Origin: Pseudomonas abieticivorans
GTDB taxonomy: Bacteria; Pseudomonadota; Gammaproteobacteria; Pseudomonadales; Pseudomonadaceae
Assembly: GCF_023509015.1 (NCBI RefSeq)
Contig: NZ_CP094975.1
Location: 5,759,501 to 5,823,500, forward strand
Direction: 5' to 3'
Length of the DNA stretch: 64,000 nucleotides
Below the pieces are notes generated by a model. The model ran no database searches. It saw only the letters and a program-made list of their open reading frames with translations, and was not told where the DNA came from. Positions 25,548 to 33,680 of the stretch are shown one piece after another. Made by a program: the position numbers and the translations under genes. The stretch's first letter is position 1. Each line of letters opens with the position of its first letter.

Positions 25548-27029
25548 ATGAATGCACCACAACCGGTTTCGTCCTACGCACTAAGTGGCGATCAATACAT
25601 CAATGGTCGCTGGCAGGCAGGCAGGTCCAGCCGCAGGCTGGATGACCGAGATCCGTACACCGGGCAACCGCTGCTCGAAATGGCCATGGCCAGCGTTGCC
25701 GATGTCGACCAGGCGTACCGTGCGGCAGAGCAGGCCCAGGTGCAATGGGCCACGTGCCCGGCGACGCAGAAAACAGCGTTGCTGAACCGGCTGGCAACGA
25801 TCATCGAGCGCAGAAGCGAAGAGATCACCGCCTGGCTCATCCGCGAATCGGGCAGCACGCGAATCAAAGCCGGCTTTGAGTGTGCCAACACGGCCAACCT
25901 AACCCGTGAATGCGCGGCCATGCCGTTTCAAGTCGAGGGGCGCATCCTCACTAGCCATAAGCCTGGCGAGCAGAGTTTTGTGTTTCGTGAGCCGTTGGGC
26001 GTTGTCGGGGTGATCAGCCCGTGGAATTTCCCGCTCTACCTGAGCATGCGTTCGGTGGTGCCTGCCATCGCCCTGGGCAATACCGTGGTGCTCAAGCCTG
26101 CCAGCGACACGGCCGTCACGGGCGGGTTGCTCATCGCCCATTTGTTTGAAGAGGCAGGTTTCCCTGCCGGCGTTCTGAATGTGGTGGTGGGTGCTGGTTC
26201 CGAAATCGGTGATGCCTTTGTCGAGCACCCCGTGCCGCGCTTCATTTCTTTCACAGGTTCCACTGAAGTCGGGCGCAGCGTTGGGCGAGCTGCCACGGGC
26301 GGGGCGTTCATCAAGCGCGTGGCGTTGGAGCTGGGCGGTAACAGCCCCCTGGTCGTGCTGGACGATGCCGACGTCGAGCAGGCGGCGCACGCGGCCGTGG
26401 TGGGGCGGTTCCTGCATCAAGGGCAGATTTGCATGAGCGTCAATCGCATCATTGTCGACCGCAGCGTTTATGCGCGTTTTGCTGAATTGGTGGCCGAGCG
26501 GGTCGGCAACCTGAAAGTCGGCGACCCCAATGACCCAGACACGGTGATTGGCCCTGTAATCAACGAACAGCAGTTGCGGGGGTTGCTGGGCAAAGTCGAG
26601 CGCGCCACTGCGGCCGGGTTGCAACAGATTGCCGGTGGGCCGGCTGCGGGTTTGTTGCTCCCCCCGCATGTCTTTGGCCAGGTGCCGCCCTCCCACGAAC
26701 TGGCCGCCGAGGAGACCTTTGGTCCGATCCTGCCCTTGGTGGTTGCCCAAGATGAACGGCATGCACTGGAGCTGGCCAATGCGGGAGACTACGGGCTATC
26801 AAGCGCCGTGTTTACCCAAGACATGGCGCGCGGGCTCGGTTTTGCCAGGCAGATCGTGGCCGGCATGACCCACATTAACGACATCACCGTCGACGACCAG
26901 CCCAACGCCCCGTTTGGAGGCGAGAAAAACTCGGGCCTGGGGCGGTTCAACGGGCACTACGCGCTGGATGAGTTCACCCGCGCGCATTGGGTCACCTGGC
27001 GTGCAGGAAGGCAGCAGTACCCGTTTTAA
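25548..27029 (+). CDS. aromatic-type aldehyde dehydrogenase
   Basis: 493 residues starting MNAPQPVSSY (GAGGT ribosome site). The NAD-dependent aldehyde dehydrogenase residues are intact: Asn160 (SPWNF), the general base Glu261 (ALELGGN) and the nucleophile Cys295 (GQICMS). The overall pattern (VFREPLGVVGVISPWNFPL, APFGGEKNSGLGRF) is that of vanillin/benzaldehyde dehydrogenases. It probably oxidises the aldehydes released by the preceding oxygenase to hydroxybenzoates. It lies 95 bases after the oxygenase on the same strand. Confidence 0.9.
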   Translation: MNAPQPVSSYALSGDQYINGRWQAGRSSRRLDDRDPYTGQPLLEMAMASVADVDQAYRAAEQAQVQWATCPATQKTALLNRLATIIERRSEEITAWLIRESGSTRIKAGFECANTANLTRECAAMPFQVEGRILTSHKPGEQSFVFREPLGVVGVISPWNFPLYLSMRSVVPAIALGNTVVLKPASDTAVTGGLLIAHLFEEAGFPAGVLNVVVGAGSEIGDAFVEHPVPRFISFTGSTEVGRSVGRAATGGAFIKRVALELGGNSPLVVLDDADVEQAAHAAVVGRFLHQGQICMSVNRIIVDRSVYARFAELVAERVGNLKVGDPNDPDTVIGPVINEQQLRGLLGKVERATAAGLQQIAGGPAAGLLLPPHVFGQVPPSHELAAEETFGPILPLVVAQDERHALELANAGDYGLSSAVFTQDMARGLGFARQIVAGMTHINDITVDDQPNAPFGGEKNSGLGRFNGHYALDEFTRAHWVTWRAGRQQYPF

Positions 27030-27048
27030 CAGTGGTAGGCTGAGGGCA

Positions 27049-27065
27049 GGAAGCCGTCAGCTTCC
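27049..27065 (+). terminator. small hairpin between dehydrogenase and AraC gene
   Basis: GGAAGC (27049-27054) pairs with GCTTCC (27060-27065) around a five-base loop. There is no T run, so it may only attenuate or stabilise the transcript between the two genes. Confidence 0.35.
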
Positions 27066-27088
27066 CTACAAGAAGAGAGGAGGGTGTC

Positions 27089-28117
27089 ATGGGGACATTG
27101 GCCTGCGTGAGTACCGATCAGTTCGCACTGACGGATCGGTTGATGAAATGGCAAGAGCTCATGAGTGTGCATGTGGGCAAAACACCGGAAAAGCTCCGCC
27201 GCCTGGAGTCCACCCGTTTCCAGTCATTGGAAGGCGCGCCGTTTGCCGGGCGTTTGGAATACGGCGAACTTGGCGACATGCATTTCTGCCGAATGGTCAG
27301 CACCCCCCATCGATTTACCCGCAGCCTCAGCGCCACGGCCAGCCAACACGATGCACCTTGGCTATTGATTCTGCAGATGCGTGGCATCAGCCATTTCAGC
27401 CAGGGCAACCGCTCCCACAGCGTGTGCGCAGACGAACTGATGTTGATCGACAGCGGCAAGCCGTTCGAGGTCACCAGCCCCAACGGCTGTGAATACCTGA
27501 TGCTGCTGTGCGAGGGGTTGATCGGCGACGCCGCGTTGCCGTCGCAACTGCACCTGAACAATCGCGAAGGCCTGGGCAAAATGTTGCACCACCTGATCAC
27601 CGACGCGTATGGCCAATATCCCTTGCTTAACGCCCGCTCCGCTCATTGTGTGGGGCAAAGCATTACGGCGCTGGTTGCAAACCTGTTGGAAAACCGAGCG
27701 GCGGCACCGAAGCTGGAACACGATTTTCGCTACTTTAAAAAGCACCGCATCAAAGGCTTCATCGAGGACCGCCTGGCTGACACAGACCTGACCATCGACC
27801 GCATCGCCGCGGCGCAAGGGTGCTCAACGCGCACACTGCACCGTCTGTTCGAAGAAGACCTGAGGTGTAGCCTGAGCGAGTACATCTGGCACAGGCGGCT
27901 GACGCGGTGCGCCGAAGACCTTCGCAACCCCGACCTGAGTCATCGGTCCATCACCGAGGTGGCGTTGTCTTGGGGTTTTGTCAGCAGCTCCCATTTCAGC
28001 CGGGCATTCAAGGTTGCGTTCGGCCTGACACCAAGGTTGTTCCGCGAAACGAGTGACGCTGCGTTGAGCAGCTTCGTTAACCCGGGTGTCCAAAGGGCAG
28101 CAGTGGATCGTTTTTGA
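27089..28117 (+). CDS. AraC-family regulator of the aromatic cluster
   Basis: 342 residues with a strong GGAGG ribosome site. The N-terminal domain is of the AraC_binding_2 (FeaR/XylS-related) type, with PWLLILQMRGISHFSQGNRS. The C-terminal 105 residues carry both helix-turn-helix motifs (LTIDRIAAAQGCSTRTLHRLF and VALSWGFVSSSHFSRAFKVAFGLTP). This architecture is typical of activators of aromatic-acid and aromatic-amine operons. As the last gene of the seven-gene block, it probably senses an aromatic intermediate. Confidence 0.85.
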   Translation: MGTLACVSTDQFALTDRLMKWQELMSVHVGKTPEKLRRLESTRFQSLEGAPFAGRLEYGELGDMHFCRMVSTPHRFTRSLSATASQHDAPWLLILQMRGISHFSQGNRSHSVCADELMLIDSGKPFEVTSPNGCEYLMLLCEGLIGDAALPSQLHLNNREGLGKMLHHLITDAYGQYPLLNARSAHCVGQSITALVANLLENRAAAPKLEHDFRYFKKHRIKGFIEDRLADTDLTIDRIAAAQGCSTRTLHRLFEEDLRCSLSEYIWHRRLTRCAEDLRNPDLSHRSITEVALSWGFVSSSHFSRAFKVAFGLTPRLFRETSDAALSSFVNPGVQRAAVDRF

Positions 28118-28212
28118 TCCCGTCGGCAAACTGCGCATCAGGTGCACGAACTGCGCCACGTGCTACGCCTGCCAGGTAGCGAAAAACTCACTCATATCAC
28201 CAAAGGCGACAC

Positions 28213-28731
28213 ATGCCTGCGATTATCCGCCTTGCTGTACCGCAGGATGCACAACGCCTGCCCGCCATTGAAGCCTCCGCGGCTCAAGCATTTCGCATGA
28301 TTGAGGCGTTGAGCTGGCTGGCTGAGTCGCCTCCGATGTCCGTTGAGCGTCATCGCCAACTCATTGCGCTGTCGACCTGCTGGGTCGCCCTTGATGCCGA
28401 AAATCGACCGCAAGGATTTCTCAGCGCTGAGCGCGACTGTAGTGACCTTCACATCCATGAATTATCAGTGATGCAATCGATGCAAGGACAAGGCATAGGG
28501 CGGCGTCTGATTGAGGCAGCGAAGGATTATGCCCGCTCAAACAGACTCAGTTTCGTGACGCTGACGACATTCAAGCATGTGCCATGGAATGCACCCTTTT
28601 ATGCCCGCGTAGGCTTTCAGGCCAAAGCCGCCATAGACCTGGATCAGAGGCTGGCGGCGATATTGAGCGAGGAGTGCAAGCACGGATTCGCTCCGGGAAG
28701 TCGGTGTGCCATGGCATGGCCAGTGACTTAA
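28213..28731 (+). CDS. GNAT-family acetyltransferase
   Basis: 172 residues. The acetyl-CoA-binding motif A is clear (LHIHELSVMQSMQGQGIGRRLIEAA, with the Q/RxxGxG/A core) and is followed by the usual NAPFYARVGFQ motif B. It is of the PhnO/RimI-like single-domain type and the substrate is not predictable. It is monocistronic and follows the AraC gene after a 95-base gap with no recognisable function. Confidence 0.8.
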   Translation: MPAIIRLAVPQDAQRLPAIEASAAQAFRMIEALSWLAESPPMSVERHRQLIALSTCWVALDAENRPQGFLSAERDCSDLHIHELSVMQSMQGQGIGRRLIEAAKDYARSNRLSFVTLTTFKHVPWNAPFYARVGFQAKAAIDLDQRLAAILSEECKHGFAPGSRCAMAWPVT

Positions 28732-28737
28732 ATACCA

Positions 28738-28870
28738 TCCTTTCAGGCCTCTGCGCTGCTGGGAATACACATTCCGACGCTGTCCAGCGGTACGTAGCGC
28801 ATGCCCAGGCCGATCATCACAGCCGATGAAAACGGGCAGCTCAATGACCCCGTTTGCATAAGCGCAGATC
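28738..28870 (-). pseudogene. possible decayed coding remnant
   Basis: Read leftward, this short stretch gives protein-like strings in two frames (AYANGVIELPVFIG, then VMIGLGMRYVPLDSVGMCIP and a TGA near 28747). It lies just upstream of, and divergent from, a LysR gene, where a target gene would be expected. It is too short and interrupted to name. Confidence 0.2.
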
Positions 28871-28930
28871 GAACGTGGCTTGATGTTATCCTTGCAGAAA
28901 TAGACGATAAATTGTCAGGCCCTGACCATT

Positions 28931-29848
28931 ATGAACACGAAGCGTGAGCAATCGTTGCTGCCGGATGACCTCCGGGTATTTCTGACGGTTATCCGTAAAA
29001 ACGGCTTCAATCACGCGGCTGAGGCGCTTGGGTATTCGCCAGCCTACGTCAGCAAGCGCGTCTCGATCCTGGAAGCCACCCTCGGCGCAAGGCTTTTGCA
29101 TCGCACCACTCGAAAAGTCGCCCTGACCGACGAGGGTGAGCGTGTGCGTATCTGGGCCGCGCGCTTTCTAGGGGACATGGATGACTTCATCAGCGAACTT
29201 ACCGACTCGCGGCAGCAGTTGCGTGGCAGCCTGCACATGTGCAGCAGTTTCGGCTTCGGGCGTAATCACGTGGCGCCGGCCATCACCACCCTGTCACAGC
29301 GGTATCCGAAGTTGGAAATACGCCTCGATGTGTTTGACCGGGTGGTGGATATCGTCAACGAGGGCTTTGATCTGGAAATTCGCGTGGGCGATGATTTGCC
29401 GAACCAGTTGCTGGGCAAGAAGCTGGTGAGCAACCGCCGGGTGCTGTGCGCGACGCCTGATTACCTGGAGCGCCGGGGCACGCCGCAAACGCTTGATGAG
29501 CTGGCGGCACACGACTGCCTGGTGCTCAAGGAGCGCAACAATGCATTCGGTGTGTGGAACCTGACGCGTGGCGACCAGCAGGAGACCGTGCGGGTCAGCG
29601 GGCCGTTGTCTTCGAACAATGGCGAGATCGTGCTGAGATGGGCATTGAGCGGTTCGGGAATCATTTTGCGGTCACTCTGGGACGTTAAACCTCTGCTGGA
29701 GAGTGGGCAGCTAGTGCAAGTGCTGACCGACTACAGCCAAAGCGCCAACGTTTGGGCGGTATACCCTACGCGGGTGAGTCAGTCAGCAAAGCTGAGAGTC
29801 TGTATCGAGTTCTTCGAACAGCACTTTCGCGAGTTGTCCCTGGGCTGA
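28931..29848 (+). CDS. LysR-family regulator, DmlR-like
   Basis: 305 residues. The N-terminal domain (GFNHAAEALGYSPAYVSKRVSILE) and the SLHMCSSFGFGRNHVAPAI strand that begins the effector domain are typical of DmlR-type regulators of C4/C5 hydroxy-acid metabolism. The gene runs toward the leuD/leuC-like pair, and its stop is only eight bases from the leuD-like stop. It could control that pair from its own position or through the palindrome upstream of leuC. The ATG at 28931 gives the standard length. Confidence 0.85.
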   Translation: MNTKREQSLLPDDLRVFLTVIRKNGFNHAAEALGYSPAYVSKRVSILEATLGARLLHRTTRKVALTDEGERVRIWAARFLGDMDDFISELTDSRQQLRGSLHMCSSFGFGRNHVAPAITTLSQRYPKLEIRLDVFDRVVDIVNEGFDLEIRVGDDLPNQLLGKKLVSNRRVLCATPDYLERRGTPQTLDELAAHDCLVLKERNNAFGVWNLTRGDQQETVRVSGPLSSNNGEIVLRWALSGSGIILRSLWDVKPLLESGQLVQVLTDYSQSANVWAVYPTRVSQSAKLRVCIEFFEQHFRELSLG

Positions 29849-29855
29849 TACCTGC

Positions 29856-30464
29856 TCAGGCGAGCCAGGGGTTGCGTGCCAGGTGTTGGCGCTCGAAATC
29901 GCGAATCTGCGAAGACTTCTGCAAGGTGCTGCCAATGGCGTCCAGGCCCAGCAGCAGCGACGCTTTGCGCAGCTCATCGATCGTGAACGCAAGGGTCGAA
30001 CCGTCGCTCAGCTGGATGGTTTGTTGGGGCAGATCAACGCTGATAGTCGTTGCCGCTGGGTCACTCACGGCCTCGCCCAGGCGCTGCAATTGGCTCTGGT
30101 CAAGCTCAATGGCCAGTACGCCGTTGCGCTGGCAGTTGTCGTAGAAGATCCCGGCAAAGCGGGTGCCGATCAATGCGCGGATACCTAATTGCTTGAGCCC
30201 CCACACGGCATGTTCACGGCTTGAACCACAGCCGAAGTTGGGGCCGACGACGAGGAAGCTGGCGCCGTTCCAGGCTGGCTGATTGAGCACGAACGCCGGG
30301 TTCAATTCACCGGACTTCAAAAAACGCAGATCGAAGAACACGCCCTTGTCCAACCCGCTGCGGTCAATGCCCTTGAGAAATTGCTTGGGCATGATGACGT
30401 CAGTGTCGACATTGGAGGCCAGGATAGGCGCGGCTTTGCCCGTGACGATTTCAAAAGGTTGCAT
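29856..30464 (-). CDS. leuD: isopropylmalate dehydratase small subunit paralogue
   Basis: 202 residues with the LeuD swivel-domain features: NVDTDVIMPKQFLK near the N-terminus and NFGCGSSREHAVWGLK in the middle. It forms the small subunit of an aconitase-like [4Fe-4S] hydro-lyase together with the gene three bases upstream. Isopropylmalate is the standard substrate. The local LysR and the absence of leuB or leuA nearby suggest a second, perhaps catabolic, isomerase acting on a related substituted malate (inference). Confidence 0.85.
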   Translation of the reverse strand: MQPFEIVTGKAAPILASNVDTDVIMPKQFLKGIDRSGLDKGVFFDLRFLKSGELNPAFVLNQPAWNGASFLVVGPNFGCGSSREHAVWGLKQLGIRALIGTRFAGIFYDNCQRNGVLAIELDQSQLQRLGEAVSDPAATTISVDLPQQTIQLSDGSTLAFTIDELRKASLLLGLDAIGSTLQKSSQIRDFERQHLARNPWLA

Positions 30465-30467
30465 GGC

Positions 30468-31889
30468 TCAAGCCTCCTCGGCGAACGAGCGGACATCGGT
30501 CAAATGACCCCGAATCGCGGCCGCAGCCACCATGGCAGGGCTCATAAGATGGGTTCGGGCCCCGGCGCCCTGGCGACCTTCAAAATTACGGTTGGTGCTG
30601 GAGGCGCAGCGATCACCTGGGGCCAGAACGTCATCATTCATGGCCAGGCACATGGAGCACCCCGATTGACGCCATTCAAAGCCTGCGTCCAGGAATATCT
30701 TGGCCAGGCCTTCTTCTTCAGCTTGATCACGTACCAAGGTTGAGCCCGGCACAATCATGGCACGCACCGTAGGCGCGACTTTCCTGCCTTCCACCACGCG
30801 CGCGACATCGCGCAGGTCCTCGATTCTTGCGTTGGTGCAGGAACCGATGAACGCATGGCTGATAGTGACCTGGTCCAGGCGGGCACCAGGCTCCAGCCCC
30901 ATGTAGTTCAGCGCGCGCTGGATGCCTTGACGCAGTATGGGGTCGGCCTGGTCATGGGGGTCAGGTACGGTGCCCCCGACAGGTAAGGCCTGGTCGGGGC
31001 TGGTGCCCCAGGTCACCATGGGTTCGAGCGCGCTAACGTCGACCGCCACCTCTGCATCGAAGCGTGCGCCTTGGTCGGTATACAGTTCACGCCAGGTGTT
31101 CTGGGCCGCGTCCCATTGCTCGCCTTTCGGCGCGCGGGGCTTGGATTTGAGGTAGGCATAGACCTTGTCGTCCGCAGCCATGAACGCGCCGCGTGCGCCA
31201 GCCTCCACGGCCATGTTGCAAATGGTCATGCGCGCTTCGACACTCAGGGCCGTGATAGCGGGCCCGGTGAACTCGATTGCGTAGCCCGTTGCGCCTGAAG
31301 CGCCGATCTTTTTAATCAGCACCATGATGATGTCTTTGGAGGTAATGCCCACTCGCAGCTCGCCGGTCACGGTGACGCGCATTGTTTTCAGGCGCTTGTA
31401 GACCAGCGTCTGGGTGGCCAGCAGGTGTTCGATTTCTGATGTGCCGATACCAAAGCCAAAAGCGCCCAGTGCCCCGTAGGTCGTGGTATGGCTGTCGCCG
31501 GCAGCAACGACCATGCCCGGAAGAATGAAGCCTTGCTCGGGGGCCACCACGTGCTCGATGCCCTGGCGCTTATCCAGTACATCGAACAGTTCAATGCCAA
31601 ATTCGCGGCAGTTGTGTTCAAAAAATGAGACCTGCAGGGCACCGCCGGCATCCGCCATGGCAGCACTGCGAGTGGGCGCGGTAGGGTTGACGTGGTCGAC
31701 CACAGCCAGCGTCGCCGAAGGCCGCCAGACGCTGCGCTTGGCTTCGCGCAGCCCACTGAAGGCCTGTGGGCTGGTGTATTCGTTCGCCACTTGACGATCG
31801 ATATACAGCAACACGTGGCCCTGATCATCGAGTGTGCAGACGGTGTGGCTGTCTATGTGCTTCTGGTAAAGGGTGCGCGGGCGGGTCAT
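30468..31889 (-). CDS. leuC: isopropylmalate dehydratase large subunit paralogue
   Basis: 473 residues, the normal length for bacterial LeuC. The three cysteines that hold the [4Fe-4S] cluster are present (GSCTNAR and SGCSMC). The substrate-binding loops VAAGDSHTTTYGALGAFGFGIGTSE and DHVNPTAPTR are conserved, although the usual HExxSPQAF-like segment reads NEYTSPQAF. With the downstream small subunit it makes a hydro-lyase that moves the hydroxyl of a substituted malate. It is separate from a leucine operon, so an alternative substrate such as a citramalate or dimethylmalate is possible. Confidence 0.85.
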   Translation of the reverse strand: MTRPRTLYQKHIDSHTVCTLDDQGHVLLYIDRQVANEYTSPQAFSGLREAKRSVWRPSATLAVVDHVNPTAPTRSAAMADAGGALQVSFFEHNCREFGIELFDVLDKRQGIEHVVAPEQGFILPGMVVAAGDSHTTTYGALGAFGFGIGTSEIEHLLATQTLVYKRLKTMRVTVTGELRVGITSKDIIMVLIKKIGASGATGYAIEFTGPAITALSVEARMTICNMAVEAGARGAFMAADDKVYAYLKSKPRAPKGEQWDAAQNTWRELYTDQGARFDAEVAVDVSALEPMVTWGTSPDQALPVGGTVPDPHDQADPILRQGIQRALNYMGLEPGARLDQVTISHAFIGSCTNARIEDLRDVARVVEGRKVAPTVRAMIVPGSTLVRDQAEEEGLAKIFLDAGFEWRQSGCSMCLAMNDDVLAPGDRCASSTNRNFEGRQGAGARTHLMSPAMVAAAAIRGHLTDVRSFAEEA

Positions 31890-31989
31890 GGCGGTTCGCT
31901 CTTTTTGTCGTGCGAGATCATGGTGAAGATGAATGCAGAGTATTCCGATTTAAAACTGCATCAATGGCTTCAAAGTGATCGTGCAGAAC

Positions 31990-32009
31990 ACGTATCGTGA
32001 TCAATACGT
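31990..32009. promoter_or_regulatory. palindrome upstream of leuC-like gene
   Basis: ACGTAT (31990-31995) and ATACGT (32004-32009) form perfect arms around eight bases, about 100 bases upstream of the leuC-like start. It is a candidate operator for the local LysR regulator or another dimeric protein. Confidence 0.4.
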
Positions 32010-32111
32010 TTTGAGTGGCCAGTGCCATGGATAACGGTTCGGATCGAGCAGCACGACACCACGAGCACCTGTGCGCTTGCGGCTGATCAGATCGACAGGC
32101 TGAACCGGCAT
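32001..32111 (-). CDS. possible 36-residue mini-protein
   Basis: An ATG at 32111 opens a frame of 36 residues (MPVQPVDLISRKRTGARGV, then VLLDPNRYPWHWPLKTY) that ends at a TGA within the palindrome arm. AAGGA abuts the start but spacing is too short, and the frame overlaps the end of the acetyltransferase gene. The composition looks protein-like, but chance is quite possible in this GC-rich DNA. Confidence 0.2.
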   Translation of the reverse strand: MPVQPVDLISRKRTGARGVVLLDPNRYPWHWPLKTY

Positions 32112-32587
32112 TCCTTCTGCGTTTCATCTGCCCAGGATTGCGGGTCGACCAGGAAGCCGCAGCGATCGAGCACTTTGCTTGAGCCGACATTGTGCCTGTA
32201 CACGTGGGCAACCAGTTGGGTCAGGTGCCAGCGGCGCTGCGCGGTTTGAATCAGTTGGCGCACGGCCAGCGTGGCCAGCCCTTGGCCGCAAAAGCGCTGG
32301 CCGATGCGGTAACCGACTTCGGCGCAGCCGAGCGGCGAATTGATGTTTTTCAAGTTGGCCCGGCCCACGATGTGTGCGTTGGCATCTTCAATGACAAAAG
32401 GGTGCCAGGCCCCCACGGCGAAGTCGGACAAGTAGGCCTGGACATGCTCGCCCACACCCTGCACTGAGTAGAAGGCAGGGTCGCGGGCATCGATATGGGA
32501 TTGGAACCACTCGCGGTTTTCCGTCTCGAAGGCCAGCAGTGCATCGATGTCCGCACGTTCCAGCGTGCGCACGGTGAAGGGGGTCAT
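32087..32587 (-). CDS. RimJ/RimL-type GNAT acetyltransferase
   Basis: 166 residues. It carries the acetyl-CoA-binding motif (AEVGYRIGQRFCGQGLATLAVRQLI) and the family's downstream HVYRHNVGSSKVLDRCGF element (RHNxxSxxVLxRxGF), so it belongs to the RimJ/RimL/SpeG-like subgroup that acetylates protein N-termini or small amines. AAGGAGA lies upstream of the ATG at 32587. It follows a small Cys-containing gene on the same strand after a 33-base gap. Confidence 0.85.
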   Translation of the reverse strand: MTPFTVRTLERADIDALLAFETENREWFQSHIDARDPAFYSVQGVGEHVQAYLSDFAVGAWHPFVIEDANAHIVGRANLKNINSPLGCAEVGYRIGQRFCGQGLATLAVRQLIQTAQRRWHLTQLVAHVYRHNVGSSKVLDRCGFLVDPQSWADETQKECRFSLSI

Positions 32588-32620
32588 CGTTCAGCTCTCC
32601 TTGCAGGCCCAGGCCCTTGG

Positions 32621-32830
32621 TTACTCCAGCGACCGGCGCAGTATTACCTCAAGGTCCAGCCACGGCAATTGCCCCTTGTGTTCGAACTCGGGGCAGTTGG
32701 CCTTGTGCGGGAAGGGCACGCGTGAATCGCGGTACAGCTGATCCTGCCCGCAGGCGGTGCAGCGGATGAGTTCGCCGATGAACCGCCAGCGGCGGTTCCA
32801 GTCTTGTAGTTTTTCTTGTCGATCCGGCAC
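32621..32830 (-). CDS. small CxxC-containing protein
   Basis: 69 residues from a GTG at 32830 (MPDRQEKLQDWNRRWRF) with AAGGGGA correctly spaced; a TTG at 32851 has no ribosome site. The centre has IRCTACGQDQ and then HKANCPEF, giving CxxC, Cys and His that could hold one zinc ion. It ends in a Trp/Leu-rich helix (LPWLDLEVIL). It lies 33 bases after the 1-Cys peroxiredoxin gene on the same strand and probably shares its transcript, so a redox- or metal-related role is conceivable. The family is unknown to me. Confidence 0.6.
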   Translation of the reverse strand: MPDRQEKLQDWNRRWRFIGELIRCTACGQDQLYRDSRVPFPHKANCPEFEHKGQLPWLDLEVILRRSLE

Positions 32831-32863
32831 GGCGGTCCCCTTGCTGCACAAACGCCATGGGTG

Positions 32864-33523
32864 TCAGCTTTGCTTGGGCGCCTGGGTGGTGCGCAAGTAA
32901 GGCAGTTTGCTGTCGATGCTGCCATATTTTTCCCGGGCCTGGTCATCGTTCAGCGTCAGCGCGACGATCACGTCCTGGCCCACGGTCCAGTTGGCAGGCG
33001 TGGCGAGCGGCACGTTGTAGGTCAATTGCAGGGCGTCCAGGGCGCGCAGCACTTCGGCGAAGTTGCGGCCCACGGACATGGGGTAGGTCATCGACAGCTT
33101 GAGCTTCTTGTCGGGCCCGATGATGAACACCGAGCGCACGGTGGCAGTGTCGGCGGCGGTGCGGCCATCGGGCAGGTAGGCTTCGGCGGGCAGCATGTCG
33201 AAGGCCTTGGACACGGCCAGGGTTTCGTCGGCAATGATCGGAAAGTCGGCCTGGGCGCCCGAGACCGCCTGGATATCACCCTTCCATTTGCGGTGGGCGT
33301 CGACGCCGTCGACCGACACGCCGATGACCTTGGTGCCGCGCTTGGCCCATTCGGCGGCCAGTTGCGCGACCGCGCCGAATTCGGTGGTGCACACCGGGGT
33401 GAAGTCCTTGGGGTGGGAGAACAGGATGGCCCAGCCGGTGCCGATCCAGTCATGGAATTGCAGGGGCCCCTGGTCGGTTTCGGCGGTGAAATCAGGGGCC
33501 AGGTCGTTGATGCGCAGTGCCAT
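32864..33523 (-). CDS. lsfA: 1-Cys peroxiredoxin, LsfA/Prx6 type
   Basis: 219 residues. The peroxidatic Cys45 lies in PKDFTPVCTTEFG, which is the Prx6 signature, and there is no resolving cysteine further on. The long C-terminal dimerisation arm (from VGRNFAEVLRALDALQLTYN) is characteristic of LsfA-like enzymes of Pseudomonas. It reduces hydrogen peroxide and organic peroxides in the cytoplasm. AAGGAG precedes the ATG. The gene is divergent from an iron-uptake sigma factor, with about 157 bases between them. Confidence 0.9.
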   Translation of the reverse strand: MALRINDLAPDFTAETDQGPLQFHDWIGTGWAILFSHPKDFTPVCTTEFGAVAQLAAEWAKRGTKVIGVSVDGVDAHRKWKGDIQAVSGAQADFPIIADETLAVSKAFDMLPAEAYLPDGRTAADTATVRSVFIIGPDKKLKLSMTYPMSVGRNFAEVLRALDALQLTYNVPLATPANWTVGQDVIVALTLNDDQAREKYGSIDSKLPYLRTTQAPKQS

Positions 33524-33596
33524 GGGGGTCTACTCCTTGAGTGAATTGCAAGCCCCACACAGCCTAGTCGGGTTTTACCAAACAGGTGCTGCAACG

Positions 33597-33630
33597 ATCG
33601 TTTGCGAACGATTCTTAATCACTATATCCT
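33597..33630. promoter_or_regulatory. palindrome and possible Fur site
   Basis: ATCGTTTGCGAACGAT (33597-33612) is an inverted repeat with a four-base centre, followed directly by an AT-rich stretch (TCTTAATCACTATA). TGCGAACGATTCTTAATCA resembles the Fur-box pattern seen before pseudomonad fecI-like genes. It could serve both the peroxiredoxin and the sigma-factor promoters. Confidence 0.4.
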
Positions 33631-33680
33631 GCGCGCCTGACCGCCGGCGCCTGCCGGTCACTGAACACACGGGGTTCGCC

